Shown here: piece by piece, positions 33,807 through 43,839 of the stretch
Numbering within the stretch: the stretch's first letter is position 1
Layout of the letters: each line of letters starts with the position of its first letter
Assembly (NCBI GenBank): GCA_016592635.1
Contig: AP023240.1
Location: 2,335,630-2,399,629 of the forward strand
DNA: 64,000 nt
Direction of reading: 5' to 3'
Source of the DNA: Methyloprofundus sp.
Lineage (GTDB): Bacteria; Pseudomonadota; Gammaproteobacteria; Methylococcales; Methylomonadaceae
Program-made: the position numbers and the translations under genes
The notes under the pieces: generated by a model
What the model saw: the letters and a program-made list of their open reading frames with translations, nothing else
The model's database searches: none
What the model was told of the DNA's origin: nothing

Positions 33807-33992
33807 GATAGAAATCTCCCGTATTATTTACGGGTTATCAACTACCAACACCTCAATATTGATAAACTTGGGTTACAGCATATTATGGATTTAGCCATAG
33901 AAGGCCGAATCTTACAGCAAGCCATTAATATCGATGCATTTGCCGATGAACGCTTTAATGTACTTGTGGATGAGAAAATTATCCAAGACTAA
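33807..33992 (+). pseudogene. 61-codon coding remnant before the hybrid kinase
   Basis: An open frame with no start in the first 26 codons, reading ...NIDKLGLQHIMDLAIEGRIL and ending ADERFNVLVDEKIIQD then stop. The composition is that of a real protein and it resembles the end of NMT1/THI5-type substrate-binding domains that are often fused or linked to signalling proteins in this group. It is probably the tail of a lost gene in front of the kinase. A short peptide from the ATG at 33885 is possible. Confidence 0.4.
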
Positions 33993-34029
33993 GACTGTTA
34001 TAAAAAAATACCATCAAAAAGCTCAATAA

Positions 34030-37000
34030 ATGAATAATAAAAACCAACAGGAATCTATCGATAAAGTCGTTTTTAGCCATTCCATCAATCGAACCTTATT
34101 GTTCTGGTTTCTACTGCTCGCTTTAGCCCCCATGAGTTTAGTCTCCTGGGTTAGCTATCATCAAGCTGCCACTGGTTTACATAAAGCTGCTGCCCAGAAT
34201 CTAGAGCATATGGCAATTGCTGATAGTAAATTCATTCAGAACTGGTTTAATTACCGCTTTACAGACATCAACTCCGAAGCAGAAGACCCGCATACAGCAG
34301 AATTACTGCAAAAATTACAAGCAGGTTGGCAGTCCCAGCATCAGCCTTTGGCAGAATATATCAAAAGCTACCATTGGGCAAAAATTGTCGAAGAATACCA
34401 ACAAGACCTAGTCACCATGATGCGTTACTATGACTATATCTATGACCTCCTCTTAATCGATCTACAAGGTAATATTATTTATAGTGTTGCCCATGAATCC
34501 GATTTAGGAACCAACCTCTTTTCTGGTCAATTTGCAGCTACTAATTTTGCTAAAACTGCACAGACCAGCCTAACGACAGGCAAAACACTGTTCAGTGATA
34601 TAGAGCGCTACCAGCCAAGTAATAATATCCTTGCCGGTTTTATTACTACCCCTGTATACGATGTATCAGGGGGGAAAATCGGCCTGCTTGCCATGCAGCT
34701 GCAATATGATCAAATCTTTGCTTCACTCCTGAACAACAATCAACAATCTAAATCACAACAACGCTATGTAATTGGTCATGATAGCATCTTACGCACTGAG
34801 CTCGACCAAGGTGCCAAAGACGTACTCACCAGAAGCATAAATACTGAACAGTTTAAACTTTCGCAGTACGAACATGACAAACCCAAACACATGGCTGACA
34901 ATATGCAAGAGTCTGCCTTTGAATATATCGGCCCAAATGGCCAAAAGGTTATTGGCATACATCATGTAATTCGTCTAGCGGGTGTCAATTGGGTACTTAT
35001 TTCAGAAGTAGATACTGAAGAAGCGTTAGCTGCTGTCAATAATTTAAAGCTGCTAATGTTAGCCATGGTCACCCTAACAGGATTATTGGCCGCCAGTTTT
35101 GCTTCTCTACAAGCGCGCAGAATCACCAAACCTATTATCCAGCTTGTTAATGCAACACGCGCGGTTGCATCAGGTGATATGAGCCAACAAGTTCATATTC
35201 GTGCCGATAATGAAATTGGTATCTTGGCCAAATCATTTAATGAAATGCTCAATACACGCCAACGCAACCAAGAATCTTTAGAGGAAAGCAACCAAATAGC
35301 ACAAGAAGTTTTAGCCGAATTAACCGAGCAAAAATTTGCGCTAGACCAACATGCCATTGTGAGTATTACCGATATTAAAGGTAATATCACCCTGATTAAT
35401 GAAAAATTTTGTCAACTTAGTGGCTATAGCCGGGATGAATTACTAGGGCAGAATCATCGCCTGCTAAAGTCCGGAATTCATGATACGGCTTTTTTTCAGG
35501 AAATGTATCACACCATTGCCAATGGCAATGTTTGGCATGGTGAAATATGTAATAAAGCCAAAGACGGCCATTTATTCTGGGTAGAAAGCACGATCGTGCC
35601 GCTTAAAGACGAACAAGGCAAACCGACCAACTATACAGCTATTCGTACTGATATTACCGCACGCAAACAATCTGAATTTGCTATTAAAGAAAATAAAGAA
35701 CGATTAGAACTGATCATGAGCAGTACAGGTGTTGGCATCTGGGATTGGCATATGTTAACAGGAAACATTGATTTTAATGAACGTTGGGCTGCTATTACCG
35801 GCTATACTTTAGAAGAGCTGCAGCCACTAAATATGAATACTTGGACCAGCAAAGTACACCCCGAAGATCTTACCCATTCCAGCCAATTAATGGAACAACA
35901 CTTTGATGGCATCACTGAAAGTTATGAGTGCGAACTACGTTTAAAACATAAATTAGGCCATTGGGTTTGGGTACTGGATACAGGTCGCCTAGTAGAACGT
36001 AACGAGCACGGCTTTCCTAAACGCATGATTGGAACCTTACTGGACATCAGTGAACGTAAACAAGTTCAATTAGAAATTAATGAGGCATTGGCACTGACTG
36101 AAGCAACCTTAGAAGCGACCGATAACGGCATTCTGGTGACCAGTAAATACGGCACCGTCCTACGTAGCAATCAACGCTTTGCTCAAATGTGGCAAATCCC
36201 GGCAGAGTTGGCTAGTAGCCGGGACGAAAAAGCAATGTTCGATCATGTTATGCCGCAACTGCTAAACCCTGAGCAATTTCTACAAGGTGTACAAGAACTG
36301 CATGCCAATGCAACAATTGAAGTGTCAGACATACTTCAATCTAAAGATGGACGTATCTTTGAATGTAGCTCTAGGCCTATGCAAATGGAAGGTGCTGCTA
36401 CTGGTCGAGTATGGAGTTTTCGCGACATTACCGAGCGTAAGCTTGCAGAACTTGCCCTACATGAGGCTAAAGAGTCAGCCGAAATAGCCAATCAAACCAA
36501 AAGTGAATTTTTGGCCAATATGAGTCATGAAATCCGCACTCCTATGAATGGTGTCATTGGCATGACTGAATTGTTACTAGATAATAGGCTAGATACCGAA
36601 CAAGAAGGTCGCGCCCTTACCATTAAACGTAGTGCTGAAGCCTTACTCACCATCATTAATGATATTCTGGATTTCTCCAAAATTGAAGCCGGCAAACTAG
36701 ATCTGGAAATTTTAGATTTTGATTTAGGTAATTTACTGGAAGATATTGCCGATACCACTGGCTTACGTGCCATCGAAAAAGGTTTAGAATTTATTTGTAC
36801 GGTTAATCCAACCATTCCGCAATGGTATAAAGGTGACCCTGGTCGCATCCGACAAGTATTAACTAATTTAATTAGCAATGCCGTTAAGTTCACTGCAACA
36901 GGTGAAGTCTCAGTGCGCTATCAACTGATCACTGATGCTCAGGGGCGTTCCCTCTTACACTTTGCTGTTAAAGATACCGGCATTGGTCTCAGTCAGGCAC

Positions 37001-38460
37001 AACAACAAAAATTATTTCAGAAATTTAGCCAAGCAGATGGCTCAACAACCCGTAAATTTGGGGGAACAGGTTTAGGACTTGCCATTAGCAAACAACTCGT
37101 CGAACTCATGGGAGGAACTATAGGTATCGACAGTGAACTAGATAAAGGCTCTACTTTTTGGTTTACCTTGGCTTTAGAAGCTATCCCTACTAAAAAATCA
37201 CTAGAACAAGTACATGATTTACATCATCAACGCATTTTAGTGGTTGATGACAATGCAACCAACCGTGAAGTTCTGCATGAATTTCTTAACGCATGGCAAA
37301 CTCCACATAGCTTGGCAGCAAGTAGCCCTGAAGCCCTAGAACTACTCTATACGGGGATTGCTGAAGAGTCCCCTTATACGATAGCGTTACTTGATATGCA
37401 TATGCCTGGTATGAATGGCCTTAGACTTGCTGACGCTATGCAAAGAGATAAGCAGTTAGCGACTACCCGCCTAGCCATGTTAAGCTCACAAGGACAGCGA
37501 GGAGATGCCAAGAAAACTCTAGACCATGGATTCTCAGCTTATCTTAGTAAACCCATTCACCAATCAGAACTGTATAATGTTCTACTACAACTAGCAGGTA
37601 TATCAACAGCACAATTGCCTGAAATAATAATTACACGCTATACGGCTAGACAGGAACAGCATAATTTTAATGCCCATGCATTAGTTGTCGATGATAATAG
37701 TATTAACCAAGCCGTTGCCTGTGGCATGCTGGCTAAATTTGGCATTAACACCGAGGTGGCAGGCAATGGTCAAGAAGCACTGGATAGCCTGGCTCAACAA
37801 AATTTTGACCTAGTTTTTATGGACTGCCAAATGCCGATAATGGATGGTTATACTGCTACCCAGCATATTCGTGATGCAAGCTCATCAGTACAAAATCATC
37901 AAACACCTGTTATTGCCATGACCGCCAATGCCATGCAAGGTGATCGTGAAAAATGTTTAGCGGCAGGCATGGATGACTTCATTGCCAAACCTGTTGATAT
38001 TGGCAAACTACGTAAATTATTAGAGAAATGGTTAAGCACAGTACAAAATAAAGAAACTGCCAACACCATAATGACAGAATCAGTTGCTAGTGCCGCTAAA
38101 GAAACCATAACAGAAGAAGAGGAACTCCCTATCTTTGATTATGCTGCAATGAGCGAGCGCTTAATGGATGACAAAGATTTAATCCAAGTCATCGCTGATG
38201 CTTTTTTAAGTGATATGCCCGTACAAATTAAACAGCTGCATGATTTTGTGCAAGCAAACGACCTTGCTCAAGCAACCGCACAAGCCCATAAAATAAAAGG
38301 TGCATCTGCCAATGTAGGTGGTATGGTATTAAGTAACTTAGCGTTAGCAATGGAACAAGCAGGTAAAGCAGGTGACATGCCAAGCTTGCAACAACATTTA
38401 ACAACTTTAGAACAAAGTTTTACCCAATTAAAATCGACTATGGAGGAAACACTTTCATGA
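34030..38460 (+). CDS. Hybrid histidine kinase (Cache-HAMP-3xPAS-HisKA-HATPase-2xREC-Hpt)
   Basis: 1476 residues. Transmembrane helices near residues 24-44 and 335-355 enclose a Cache-type extracytoplasmic sensor, followed by HAMP (about 360-415). Three PAS domains (about 435-800) carry PAC endings such as NYTAIRTDITARKQ. Kinase core: phospho-acceptor His833 in SHEIRTPMNG and N-box NLISNAVKF near 945, then G boxes GTGLGLAISKQLV. Receiver 1 Asp1122 (LLDMHMPGMNG), receiver 2 Asp1265 (FMDCQMPIMDG) and Hpt His1420 (AHKIKGASANVGG) make a phosphorelay. Its stop overlaps the next gene by ATGA, so the REC-PP2C protein is the likely partner. Confidence 0.93.
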   Translation: MNNKNQQESIDKVVFSHSINRTLLFWFLLLALAPMSLVSWVSYHQAATGLHKAAAQNLEHMAIADSKFIQNWFNYRFTDINSEAEDPHTAELLQKLQAGWQSQHQPLAEYIKSYHWAKIVEEYQQDLVTMMRYYDYIYDLLLIDLQGNIIYSVAHESDLGTNLFSGQFAATNFAKTAQTSLTTGKTLFSDIERYQPSNNILAGFITTPVYDVSGGKIGLLAMQLQYDQIFASLLNNNQQSKSQQRYVIGHDSILRTELDQGAKDVLTRSINTEQFKLSQYEHDKPKHMADNMQESAFEYIGPNGQKVIGIHHVIRLAGVNWVLISEVDTEEALAAVNNLKLLMLAMVTLTGLLAASFASLQARRITKPIIQLVNATRAVASGDMSQQVHIRADNEIGILAKSFNEMLNTRQRNQESLEESNQIAQEVLAELTEQKFALDQHAIVSITDIKGNITLINEKFCQLSGYSRDELLGQNHRLLKSGIHDTAFFQEMYHTIANGNVWHGEICNKAKDGHLFWVESTIVPLKDEQGKPTNYTAIRTDITARKQSEFAIKENKERLELIMSSTGVGIWDWHMLTGNIDFNERWAAITGYTLEELQPLNMNTWTSKVHPEDLTHSSQLMEQHFDGITESYECELRLKHKLGHWVWVLDTGRLVERNEHGFPKRMIGTLLDISERKQVQLEINEALALTEATLEATDNGILVTSKYGTVLRSNQRFAQMWQIPAELASSRDEKAMFDHVMPQLLNPEQFLQGVQELHANATIEVSDILQSKDGRIFECSSRPMQMEGAATGRVWSFRDITERKLAELALHEAKESAEIANQTKSEFLANMSHEIRTPMNGVIGMTELLLDNRLDTEQEGRALTIKRSAEALLTIINDILDFSKIEAGKLDLEILDFDLGNLLEDIADTTGLRAIEKGLEFICTVNPTIPQWYKGDPGRIRQVLTNLISNAVKFTATGEVSVRYQLITDAQGRSLLHFAVKDTGIGLSQAQQQKLFQKFSQADGSTTRKFGGTGLGLAISKQLVELMGGTIGIDSELDKGSTFWFTLALEAIPTKKSLEQVHDLHHQRILVVDDNATNREVLHEFLNAWQTPHSLAASSPEALELLYTGIAEESPYTIALLDMHMPGMNGLRLADAMQRDKQLATTRLAMLSSQGQRGDAKKTLDHGFSAYLSKPIHQSELYNVLLQLAGISTAQLPEIIITRYTARQEQHNFNAHALVVDDNSINQAVACGMLAKFGINTEVAGNGQEALDSLAQQNFDLVFMDCQMPIMDGYTATQHIRDASSSVQNHQTPVIAMTANAMQGDREKCLAAGMDDFIAKPVDIGKLRKLLEKWLSTVQNKETANTIMTESVASAAKETITEEEELPIFDYAAMSERLMDDKDLIQVIADAFLSDMPVQIKQLHDFVQANDLAQATAQAHKIKGASANVGGMVLSNLALAMEQAGKAGDMPSLQQHLTTLEQSFTQLKSTMEETLS

Positions 38461-39566
38461 AGTTACTGATCGCTGATGATGATCTTACTTCTCGCGCCAT
38501 GTTAGGTGCAGTGACTAGCAAATGGGGTTATCAAACCGTCGTTGCTGAAGATGGTGAAGCGGCTTGGGAATTACTGCAAGAACCTGATGCCCCTTTATTA
38601 ATGTTAATCGACTGGGAAATGCCACGCTTAGATGGTTTAGGTTTGTGCCAACGTATCCGAGCTCAAAATCAAAATAACCCACCTTTTATCATCTTATTAA
38701 CCGCCCGTAGTGAAACCGATGATGTGGTGGCTGGTTTAGAAGCAGGTGCGAATGACTACATTACCAAACCGTTTGCCAATACCGAATTAAAAGCACGCCT
38801 ACAAGTTGGGCAACGCATGTTGAACTTACAGGCCGAACTCAATAAAACCAAAGAAGTGCTTACCTTTGAACGCGAAACCATAGAAAACATTATTCTAAAA
38901 ATGCGCGCCTCAAAGAATTTTGAATCCAGCCAACTACAACTATTGGAAACACCAGTAGAAAAAACCTCTGGTGATGTGTTACTTTCTGCTTTCTGCCCTG
39001 ATAAAACCCGGCATATTATGCTCGGTGATTTTACAGGGCATGGTTTAATGGCAGCAGTCGGCGGCCCTATTGTTTATGATGTTTTTTATAGTATGACCGC
39101 CAAAGGTTTGCCTATCTCAGAAATAATGGCCGAAATTAATCGACAATTATTAGAAAAAATGCCGATTGGTTTATTCTTAGGCGCGATCTTTCTTGAGCTC
39201 AGTGCCGATGGCCAGCAATTACATATCTGGAATTGTGGTATGCCGGAAGTATTAATCTATCGCAACAACAAACTATGGCAAAAAGTCCTGTCTTCTACCG
39301 TTGCCATGGGCATTATCAAACAAGAATTTGTGCTAACCAATAGCATTGCAGTTACCGCTGGGGATCGTATCTATCTTTATTCTGATGGCATCACTGAAGC
39401 GATTAATAGTGCTGGTGAAGAATATGGTCAAGAGACTTTAGAGCAAACTATCACCGATATGTTACTTGCAGAGGCTGACATTAATTTCCTAGGTGAATCG
39501 GTCAAACAGTTTATGGGAGAAGCAGCACAATTTGATGATATTACTTTGATGGAATTAAGTTGTTAA
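38457..39566 (+). CDS. Response regulator with PP2C/SpoIIE-type phosphatase (RsbU-like)
   Basis: 369 residues: receiver domain 1-125 with the phospho-Asp52 (LIDWEMPRLDG) and a short coiled coil, then a PP2C-like SpoIIE domain (170-369) with SGDVLLSAF and MLGDFTGHGLMAAVGGPI for metal binding, and YSDGITEAIN. RsbU-type proteins dephosphorylate an anti-sigma antagonist in partner-switching circuits. Overlaps the hybrid kinase by 4 bases. An IS begins 9 bases after its stop and separates it from the REC-GGDEF gene. Confidence 0.92.
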   Translation: MKLLIADDDLTSRAMLGAVTSKWGYQTVVAEDGEAAWELLQEPDAPLLMLIDWEMPRLDGLGLCQRIRAQNQNNPPFIILLTARSETDDVVAGLEAGANDYITKPFANTELKARLQVGQRMLNLQAELNKTKEVLTFERETIENIILKMRASKNFESSQLQLLETPVEKTSGDVLLSAFCPDKTRHIMLGDFTGHGLMAAVGGPIVYDVFYSMTAKGLPISEIMAEINRQLLEKMPIGLFLGAIFLELSADGQQLHIWNCGMPEVLIYRNNKLWQKVLSSTVAMGIIKQEFVLTNSIAVTAGDRIYLYSDGITEAINSAGEEYGQETLEQTITDMLLAEADINFLGESVKQFMGEAAQFDDITLMELSC

Positions 39567-39801
39567 AACTTATAACTGAAGTTTCCCAGTTTTTAGGGGG
39601 GTATATAGGCGGATAGGGGCATTTATTAATGGGTTTGCCACATTGCACGCAAGATCCAATTAAAATCATACAGTCCATATATCGCTGAGCTTGGTTTCCC
39701 AGTTTTTTGTCAGCCAAATATTAGGAAAGTCTAATTTTCGAAAAATATTAGCAATTACTAATATTTAAGTACAAATTACTTTAAAAACAACAGGTTGATA
39801 G

Positions 39802-39875
39802 TGAATAAGGCTGTATTTTGTAGTATAATAAACAGTGCTAACAAATTGATTATACAAACAAAAAAGCCTTATTCA
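39802..39875 (+). promoter_or_regulatory. Inverted repeat masking the transposase start (IS copy 2)
   Basis: Arms at 39802-39812 and 39865-39875, identical to those of copy 1. Transcription of the upstream signalling genes would read through this copy, so the protection would matter here. Confidence 0.6.
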
Positions 39876-41212
39876 TGTTCATTTTACGCGATCTTCTTTC
39901 TCCTCTTCAATCACATTTTTCAGAAACCACGCTCGGCAAAGAAAGAGCCTCGTTATTTGCCTATACGCTACTGTCGATCATTGTCCCGTTTACTTCCTCC
40001 ATTAGTTCCAATTTATGGCGTAGCCTTGAAACGCTGTTCGGTATCAATATCAAGCGGAAACGATTTTACACATTCATGGCATCAACCAAATTACCGTGGC
40101 AAGGTTTATGGAAAACAGCCTGGGACCTGATCGACAACCCTGAAACGGACGACCGATTATTAATTGCCCTGGATGATTTCATCAACCCTAAAGTGGGCAA
40201 AAAAATCTTTGGTTGCGAAACCATTTATGATCATGCGGCCAAAGCCAATCAAAGCGACTACCCATGGGCACAAAACGTGGTAGCCATCGGTTTGCTCAAG
40301 CAAATAAAAAATCGTTGGGCCTGTTTGTTTTTAGATTTTCGCCACTACCTTCCACAGAAAGCGATTGATGCACAATCCGATCGAGCGAAGATCAAAGGTC
40401 GATTGCAGTCGTTTGAAACCAAGATCGGCCAAGCTGCACAGATGATCATCGGGGTTGCAAATCATTTTTCTGGCAAGCAAATACTCGCGGTGACCGATAG
40501 TTGGTTTGGCAATGCAGGTTTGTTAAAGCCCGTACGCAAAGAGGTAGGCAGTCTGTTTGATATTCTGTCGCGCCTGCGCTGTAATAGTGTTTTATATGAT
40601 CTTCCCGAGACAAGACAATCTGGGCAGCGAGGGAGACCTCGAAAATATGGCCAGCGCTTGGGTTCGGCAACAGAAATGGCAAAATGCATTCGTCACGAAG
40701 CCGCCGAATATCAGGTGACTCTTTATGGCAAACAGCGTACGGTACTTGCCCATGAACGCATTGTCATGCTGAAAAGTTTAAAATGCAAAGTACGCGTCGT
40801 GTGGGTTTTTCGTAAAACGCAATGGATCGCACTGTTTAGCACGGACTTGTCATTATCGGTCACGCAAATGATCGAGTTTTATGGTGCGAGATGGAAAATC
40901 GAATCAGGATTCAAGGAGTTGAAACAAGACATCGGCAGTCAAAAAAGTCAGTGTCGTAATGCGCATTCCGTGACCAATCATTTGAATTTTTGTATGATGG
41001 CAAGTACGCTGACCTGGATTTATGCCGACCGTTTAAAGGCGGATCCGGAGCGTCGGCACAAAGTAAAAGGGCGCGCCAGTTTTGCCTTTTCAGACGTGCG
41101 GCGCATCATTACCGAGGCAGCATTGAACCCGGATTTTAATCATGTTTGCCCCAAACCAAGCAACTCCCCGATAAATCCACTGATTGCCGTACTGTTACGC
41201 ATGGTGGCTTGA
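39875..41212 (+). CDS. IS4-type DDE transposase, copy 2
   Basis: Identical in protein sequence to copy 1 (445 residues); the only coding difference noticed, T40471, is silent. All three catalytic acidic residues are kept, so the element is probably active. It is transcribed in the same direction as the kinase operon. Confidence 0.93.
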   Translation: MFILRDLLSPLQSHFSETTLGKERASLFAYTLLSIIVPFTSSISSNLWRSLETLFGINIKRKRFYTFMASTKLPWQGLWKTAWDLIDNPETDDRLLIALDDFINPKVGKKIFGCETIYDHAAKANQSDYPWAQNVVAIGLLKQIKNRWACLFLDFRHYLPQKAIDAQSDRAKIKGRLQSFETKIGQAAQMIIGVANHFSGKQILAVTDSWFGNAGLLKPVRKEVGSLFDILSRLRCNSVLYDLPETRQSGQRGRPRKYGQRLGSATEMAKCIRHEAAEYQVTLYGKQRTVLAHERIVMLKSLKCKVRVVWVFRKTQWIALFSTDLSLSVTQMIEFYGARWKIESGFKELKQDIGSQKSQCRNAHSVTNHLNFCMMASTLTWIYADRLKADPERRHKVKGRASFAFSDVRRIITEAALNPDFNHVCPKPSNSPINPLIAVLLRMVA

Positions 41213-41263
41213 TGATTTTTTTGGAAACTTCAGCTTATAACTCACTTTTCATAAATATTCACC

Positions 41264-42172
41264 ATGAAAATATTAATAGCTGAAGATGATGTTACCTCGC
41301 GAGTGCTATTAGAAGCATTAACACGTAAATGGGGCTATACACCTGTTACTGCAGAAGATGGCGAGGCCGCTTGGCAAATCTTGCAAGCAGAAAACCCACC
41401 TCGGCTTTTATTGGTTGATTGGGAAATGCCACACCTAAGTGGCCTAAGTTTATGTCAACGCATCCGCCGCCAAGTCGATACTGATCCCGTTTTTATTATC
41501 CTATTAACCGCTCGTAACGAAACCCTTGATATTGTCTCAGGCTTAGAAGCAGGTGCTAATGAATACATCACCAAACCTTTTAACCAAATTGAATTAAAAG
41601 CACGCGTACAAGTCGGGCATCGTATGTTGCAATTACAATCCGAATTAAATCAAGCCAAAGAAGCACTGCTATTTCAAGCAAGCCACGATGTATTAACAGG
41701 CTTACTTAATCGCAGAGCCATTTTAACAGCACTAGATACAGAAATGGCTCGCGCCCAACGTCAGCAGCAAGCTTTGTGTGTCGCCATGTGTGATATTGAT
41801 TTCTTTAAACAGGTTAATGACAACTATGGCCACTTAGCAGGTGATTATGTATTACATGAAATTGCCCAACATATCAGCTCCGAATTACGCCCATTTGATT
41901 TAGTAGGCCGCTATGGAGGCGAAGAGTTTTTACTGATCCTCAACGCCCCTGTCAATGAAGCCGATAAAATATTTGAGCGGATTCGTTCAAGTATTGAAAC
42001 AGCTCGTTTCACCCACAACCAACAAGTACTAAAGGTCACTATCAGCTGTGGTATAAGTATTTTCACCCCTCCCACTGATCATCGCAATGCACTGGACTTA
42101 ATCGATAGCGCAGATAAAGCATTATATAGCGCTAAAGAAAGCGGCCGTAATGTTGTAGTTTTTGCTGATTAA
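41264..42172 (+). CDS. Response regulator with GGDEF domain (diguanylate cyclase)
   Basis: 302 residues. The receiver (1-125, phospho-Asp52 in LLVDWEMPHLSG) is a clear paralog of the REC of the RsbU-like protein, which argues for duplication inside the operon. The GGDEF domain follows, with DVLTGLLNRRAIL at its start and the catalytic GGEEF (RYGGEEFLLIL). No obvious RxxD inhibitory site upstream. Makes cyclic di-GMP when phosphorylated. Before IS copy 2 inserted, it was probably the third gene of the kinase operon, 97 bases after the PP2C gene. Confidence 0.92.
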   Translation: MKILIAEDDVTSRVLLEALTRKWGYTPVTAEDGEAAWQILQAENPPRLLLVDWEMPHLSGLSLCQRIRRQVDTDPVFIILLTARNETLDIVSGLEAGANEYITKPFNQIELKARVQVGHRMLQLQSELNQAKEALLFQASHDVLTGLLNRRAILTALDTEMARAQRQQQALCVAMCDIDFFKQVNDNYGHLAGDYVLHEIAQHISSELRPFDLVGRYGGEEFLLILNAPVNEADKIFERIRSSIETARFTHNQQVLKVTISCGISIFTPPTDHRNALDLIDSADKALYSAKESGRNVVVFAD

Positions 42173-42248
42173 CGCTTTCCAAGTACCAGAATATTGTATC
42201 AATACCCGCAATTTTTTATTGCCAACATCAAAGCTAAAAATGTAATAT

Positions 42249-42304
42249 GTAGGAGGGGCCTTTGGCCGCGACCTGTTAAATTCGCGGCCAAAGGCCCCTC
42301 CTAC
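42249..42304. repeat. Palindromic repeat, family A, best copy
   Basis: Perfect 23-bp arms beginning GTAGGAGGGGCC, separated by 10 bases. Reference copy for the family. It lies in the gap after the GGDEF gene. Confidence 0.85.
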
Positions 42305-42322
42305 AAAATAATCATACTGACT

Positions 42323-42435
42323 GTAGGTTGGATGAGATTTTTTAGTGCGTAGCATTAAAAAACGAAATCCGACATGTCAGCATAGACCAAAATGTCGGAT
42401 TTTGTTATCTGTGCAAGGCTTGATAATCTTACTCA
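42323..42435. repeat. Repeat family C copy
   Basis: Begins gtaggttggatgag; contains the inner pair aatccgacat / atgtcggatt. Related to the copy at 50721-50818 and to arms at 31821/32111, and more distantly to 55205-55253 and 61386-61437. Confidence 0.7.
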
Positions 42436-42444
42436 AGCAACACT

Positions 42445-43650
42445 CTACTGCTTGATGACTCGAATACTATAAGTACCTGCTGAATTCTGCTCATGAGGGC
42501 TAACTTTGATGAAATAATCGCCATCAATCCCTGCCGTAAAATTTATCATAGTATGAACATCCCCTTCACCATTTGGCTGGCACTGCCTAGTAATTTCATT
42601 ACCAGCAGGATCTAAGACTCTCGGAAAAAGCCCGCTATAAGTAGTGTAACTACCTCCACAATCATAGGTCACTCCTGTCAAGGATAGGTTATTGGCTACA
42701 TCAAAAAATTCTACACTAAAGCTTTCACCTGCTTGAGCAACAATACGATACGAATCTACATCCGCGTAAACATTTGAAAATTGGCTATTACGTCCTTCAA
42801 TTTGACTATTTAAAGCATTACTCATGCCTACTTGTAGCGGGTAAGCATTATTAATGGCATTATTTGGTTCAAAACTTGTGCTACTCCAAGCCGCAGCAGG
42901 CTCATCAAATTTTGGCAGTATTCGTAAACTATAGGTACCTAATACAGAATCTGCATGTGCTGCAACTCTGAGCTTATAAGTACTAGTCAAACCTGCGGTA
43001 AATGTAAAGCTACTATGCACATTACCAGTACCATTAGGTGAGCATCTCCTTTGTATTTCATTTTCAGCAGTATCATAAAGTATTGGCAAAAGTCCATTAT
43101 AAGGGCGGTAGCTGCCTCCACAAGAATATGACACTTCCCTTAATGATAGGTTATTAGCCACATCAAATAGCTCAAGTGTATAAGTACGCCCAGCCACCAC
43201 ATCAAAAGCATAAAAATCCACATCACCTGATGTACCAATAGTCGCCTCAACTGGACTATTCGCTCCAAGACTTGACAGTATTTGCGCTGAATCAAACGAA
43301 TCATTACCTTCTATTTCATCAATAGCTAAAGCGGCTGAGGTATCATCAGGCACTTCTGGAGTACCATCACCACTAGGCACACAAGCCTGCGGCGCATCAG
43401 CCACAGGCGCACTAGCCTCCGCCGCACCCAATAAAGTAAACTGCCCCGTCCCCAAATTAAGCTCTATCTGCACATCAGAATACCAAGCTTGTTTATTAAT
43501 GCTCAGCATTGGCAGGTTCAATACGCTAGTGGCACCATCAAAATCAGGGTATTCTGTTGCCGCTTGTGCAGCAAACGGTACACTGAGTAGACCGATACTC
43601 ATAGCAACACCTAAAGTATTGCGTTTAAATTTACGACTAAATTGCATCAT
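42445..43650 (-). CDS. Secreted protein with two PPC-like repeats
   Basis: 401 residues. A Sec signal peptide (MSIGLLSVPFAAQAA, cleavage near residue 31) leads to a linker with Pro, Asp and Ser, then two tandem beta domains of about 125 residues: the first from EIEGNDSFDSAQIL, the second from SFEPNNAINNAYPL. Each has DVDFYAFDV or DVDSYRIVA, FDVANNLSL, a CGGSY loop and ends in YSLRILP or YSIRVIK. This fits the bacterial pre-peptidase C-terminal (PPC) fold, usually in secreted or surface proteins. No protease domain is attached. Function unknown; possibly surface binding. Confidence 0.85.
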   Translation of the reverse strand: MMQFSRKFKRNTLGVAMSIGLLSVPFAAQAATEYPDFDGATSVLNLPMLSINKQAWYSDVQIELNLGTGQFTLLGAAEASAPVADAPQACVPSGDGTPEVPDDTSAALAIDEIEGNDSFDSAQILSSLGANSPVEATIGTSGDVDFYAFDVVAGRTYTLELFDVANNLSLREVSYSCGGSYRPYNGLLPILYDTAENEIQRRCSPNGTGNVHSSFTFTAGLTSTYKLRVAAHADSVLGTYSLRILPKFDEPAAAWSSTSFEPNNAINNAYPLQVGMSNALNSQIEGRNSQFSNVYADVDSYRIVAQAGESFSVEFFDVANNLSLTGVTYDCGGSYTTYSGLFPRVLDPAGNEITRQCQPNGEGDVHTMINFTAGIDGDYFIKVSPHEQNSAGTYSIRVIKQ

Positions 43651-43764
43651 TTTTCCTTATTATAATTAATTCTTACTCTAACAAATCTACTAGAGGGTAT
43701 TCCAAATTAGACCCAAACCAACGCCCTAGCTTAGGCTCCACCTTCAGCCATATTCAAGAGCGCT

Positions 43765-43839
43765 CGTCATCCTATGCTTTTAGCAGGAATCTATAGGCCT
43801 AAGCAATAGATTCCCGATAAAAAGACTTCGGGAATGACG
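43765..43839. repeat. Repeat family B copy
   Basis: Reads cgtcatcctatgcttttagc ... ttcgggaatgacg. Widespread dispersed repeat with inverted ends; other copies at 31948-32020, 48188-48261 and 52753-52852. The rest of this interval (43651-44101) shows only this, a half family A element (44043-44066) and a small palindrome. Confidence 0.8.

Larger units (their letters stand above)
39576..41233 (+). mobile_element. IS4-type insertion sequence, copy 2 (1658 bp)
   Basis: Same ends as copy 1. Flanking duplication is CTTATAA (39569-39575 and 41234-41240), one base shorter than in copy 1. It stands between the REC-PP2C and REC-GGDEF genes, in the operon's direction; neither coding frame is cut. Both copies chose an AT-rich site containing TTATAA. 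The left arm of its start-masking repeat is at 39802. Confidence 0.95.

Noticed and set aside
42249-42435. Non-coding RNA gene
   Set aside because: Each half matches a dispersed repeat family found elsewhere in gaps; no promoter or defined terminator.
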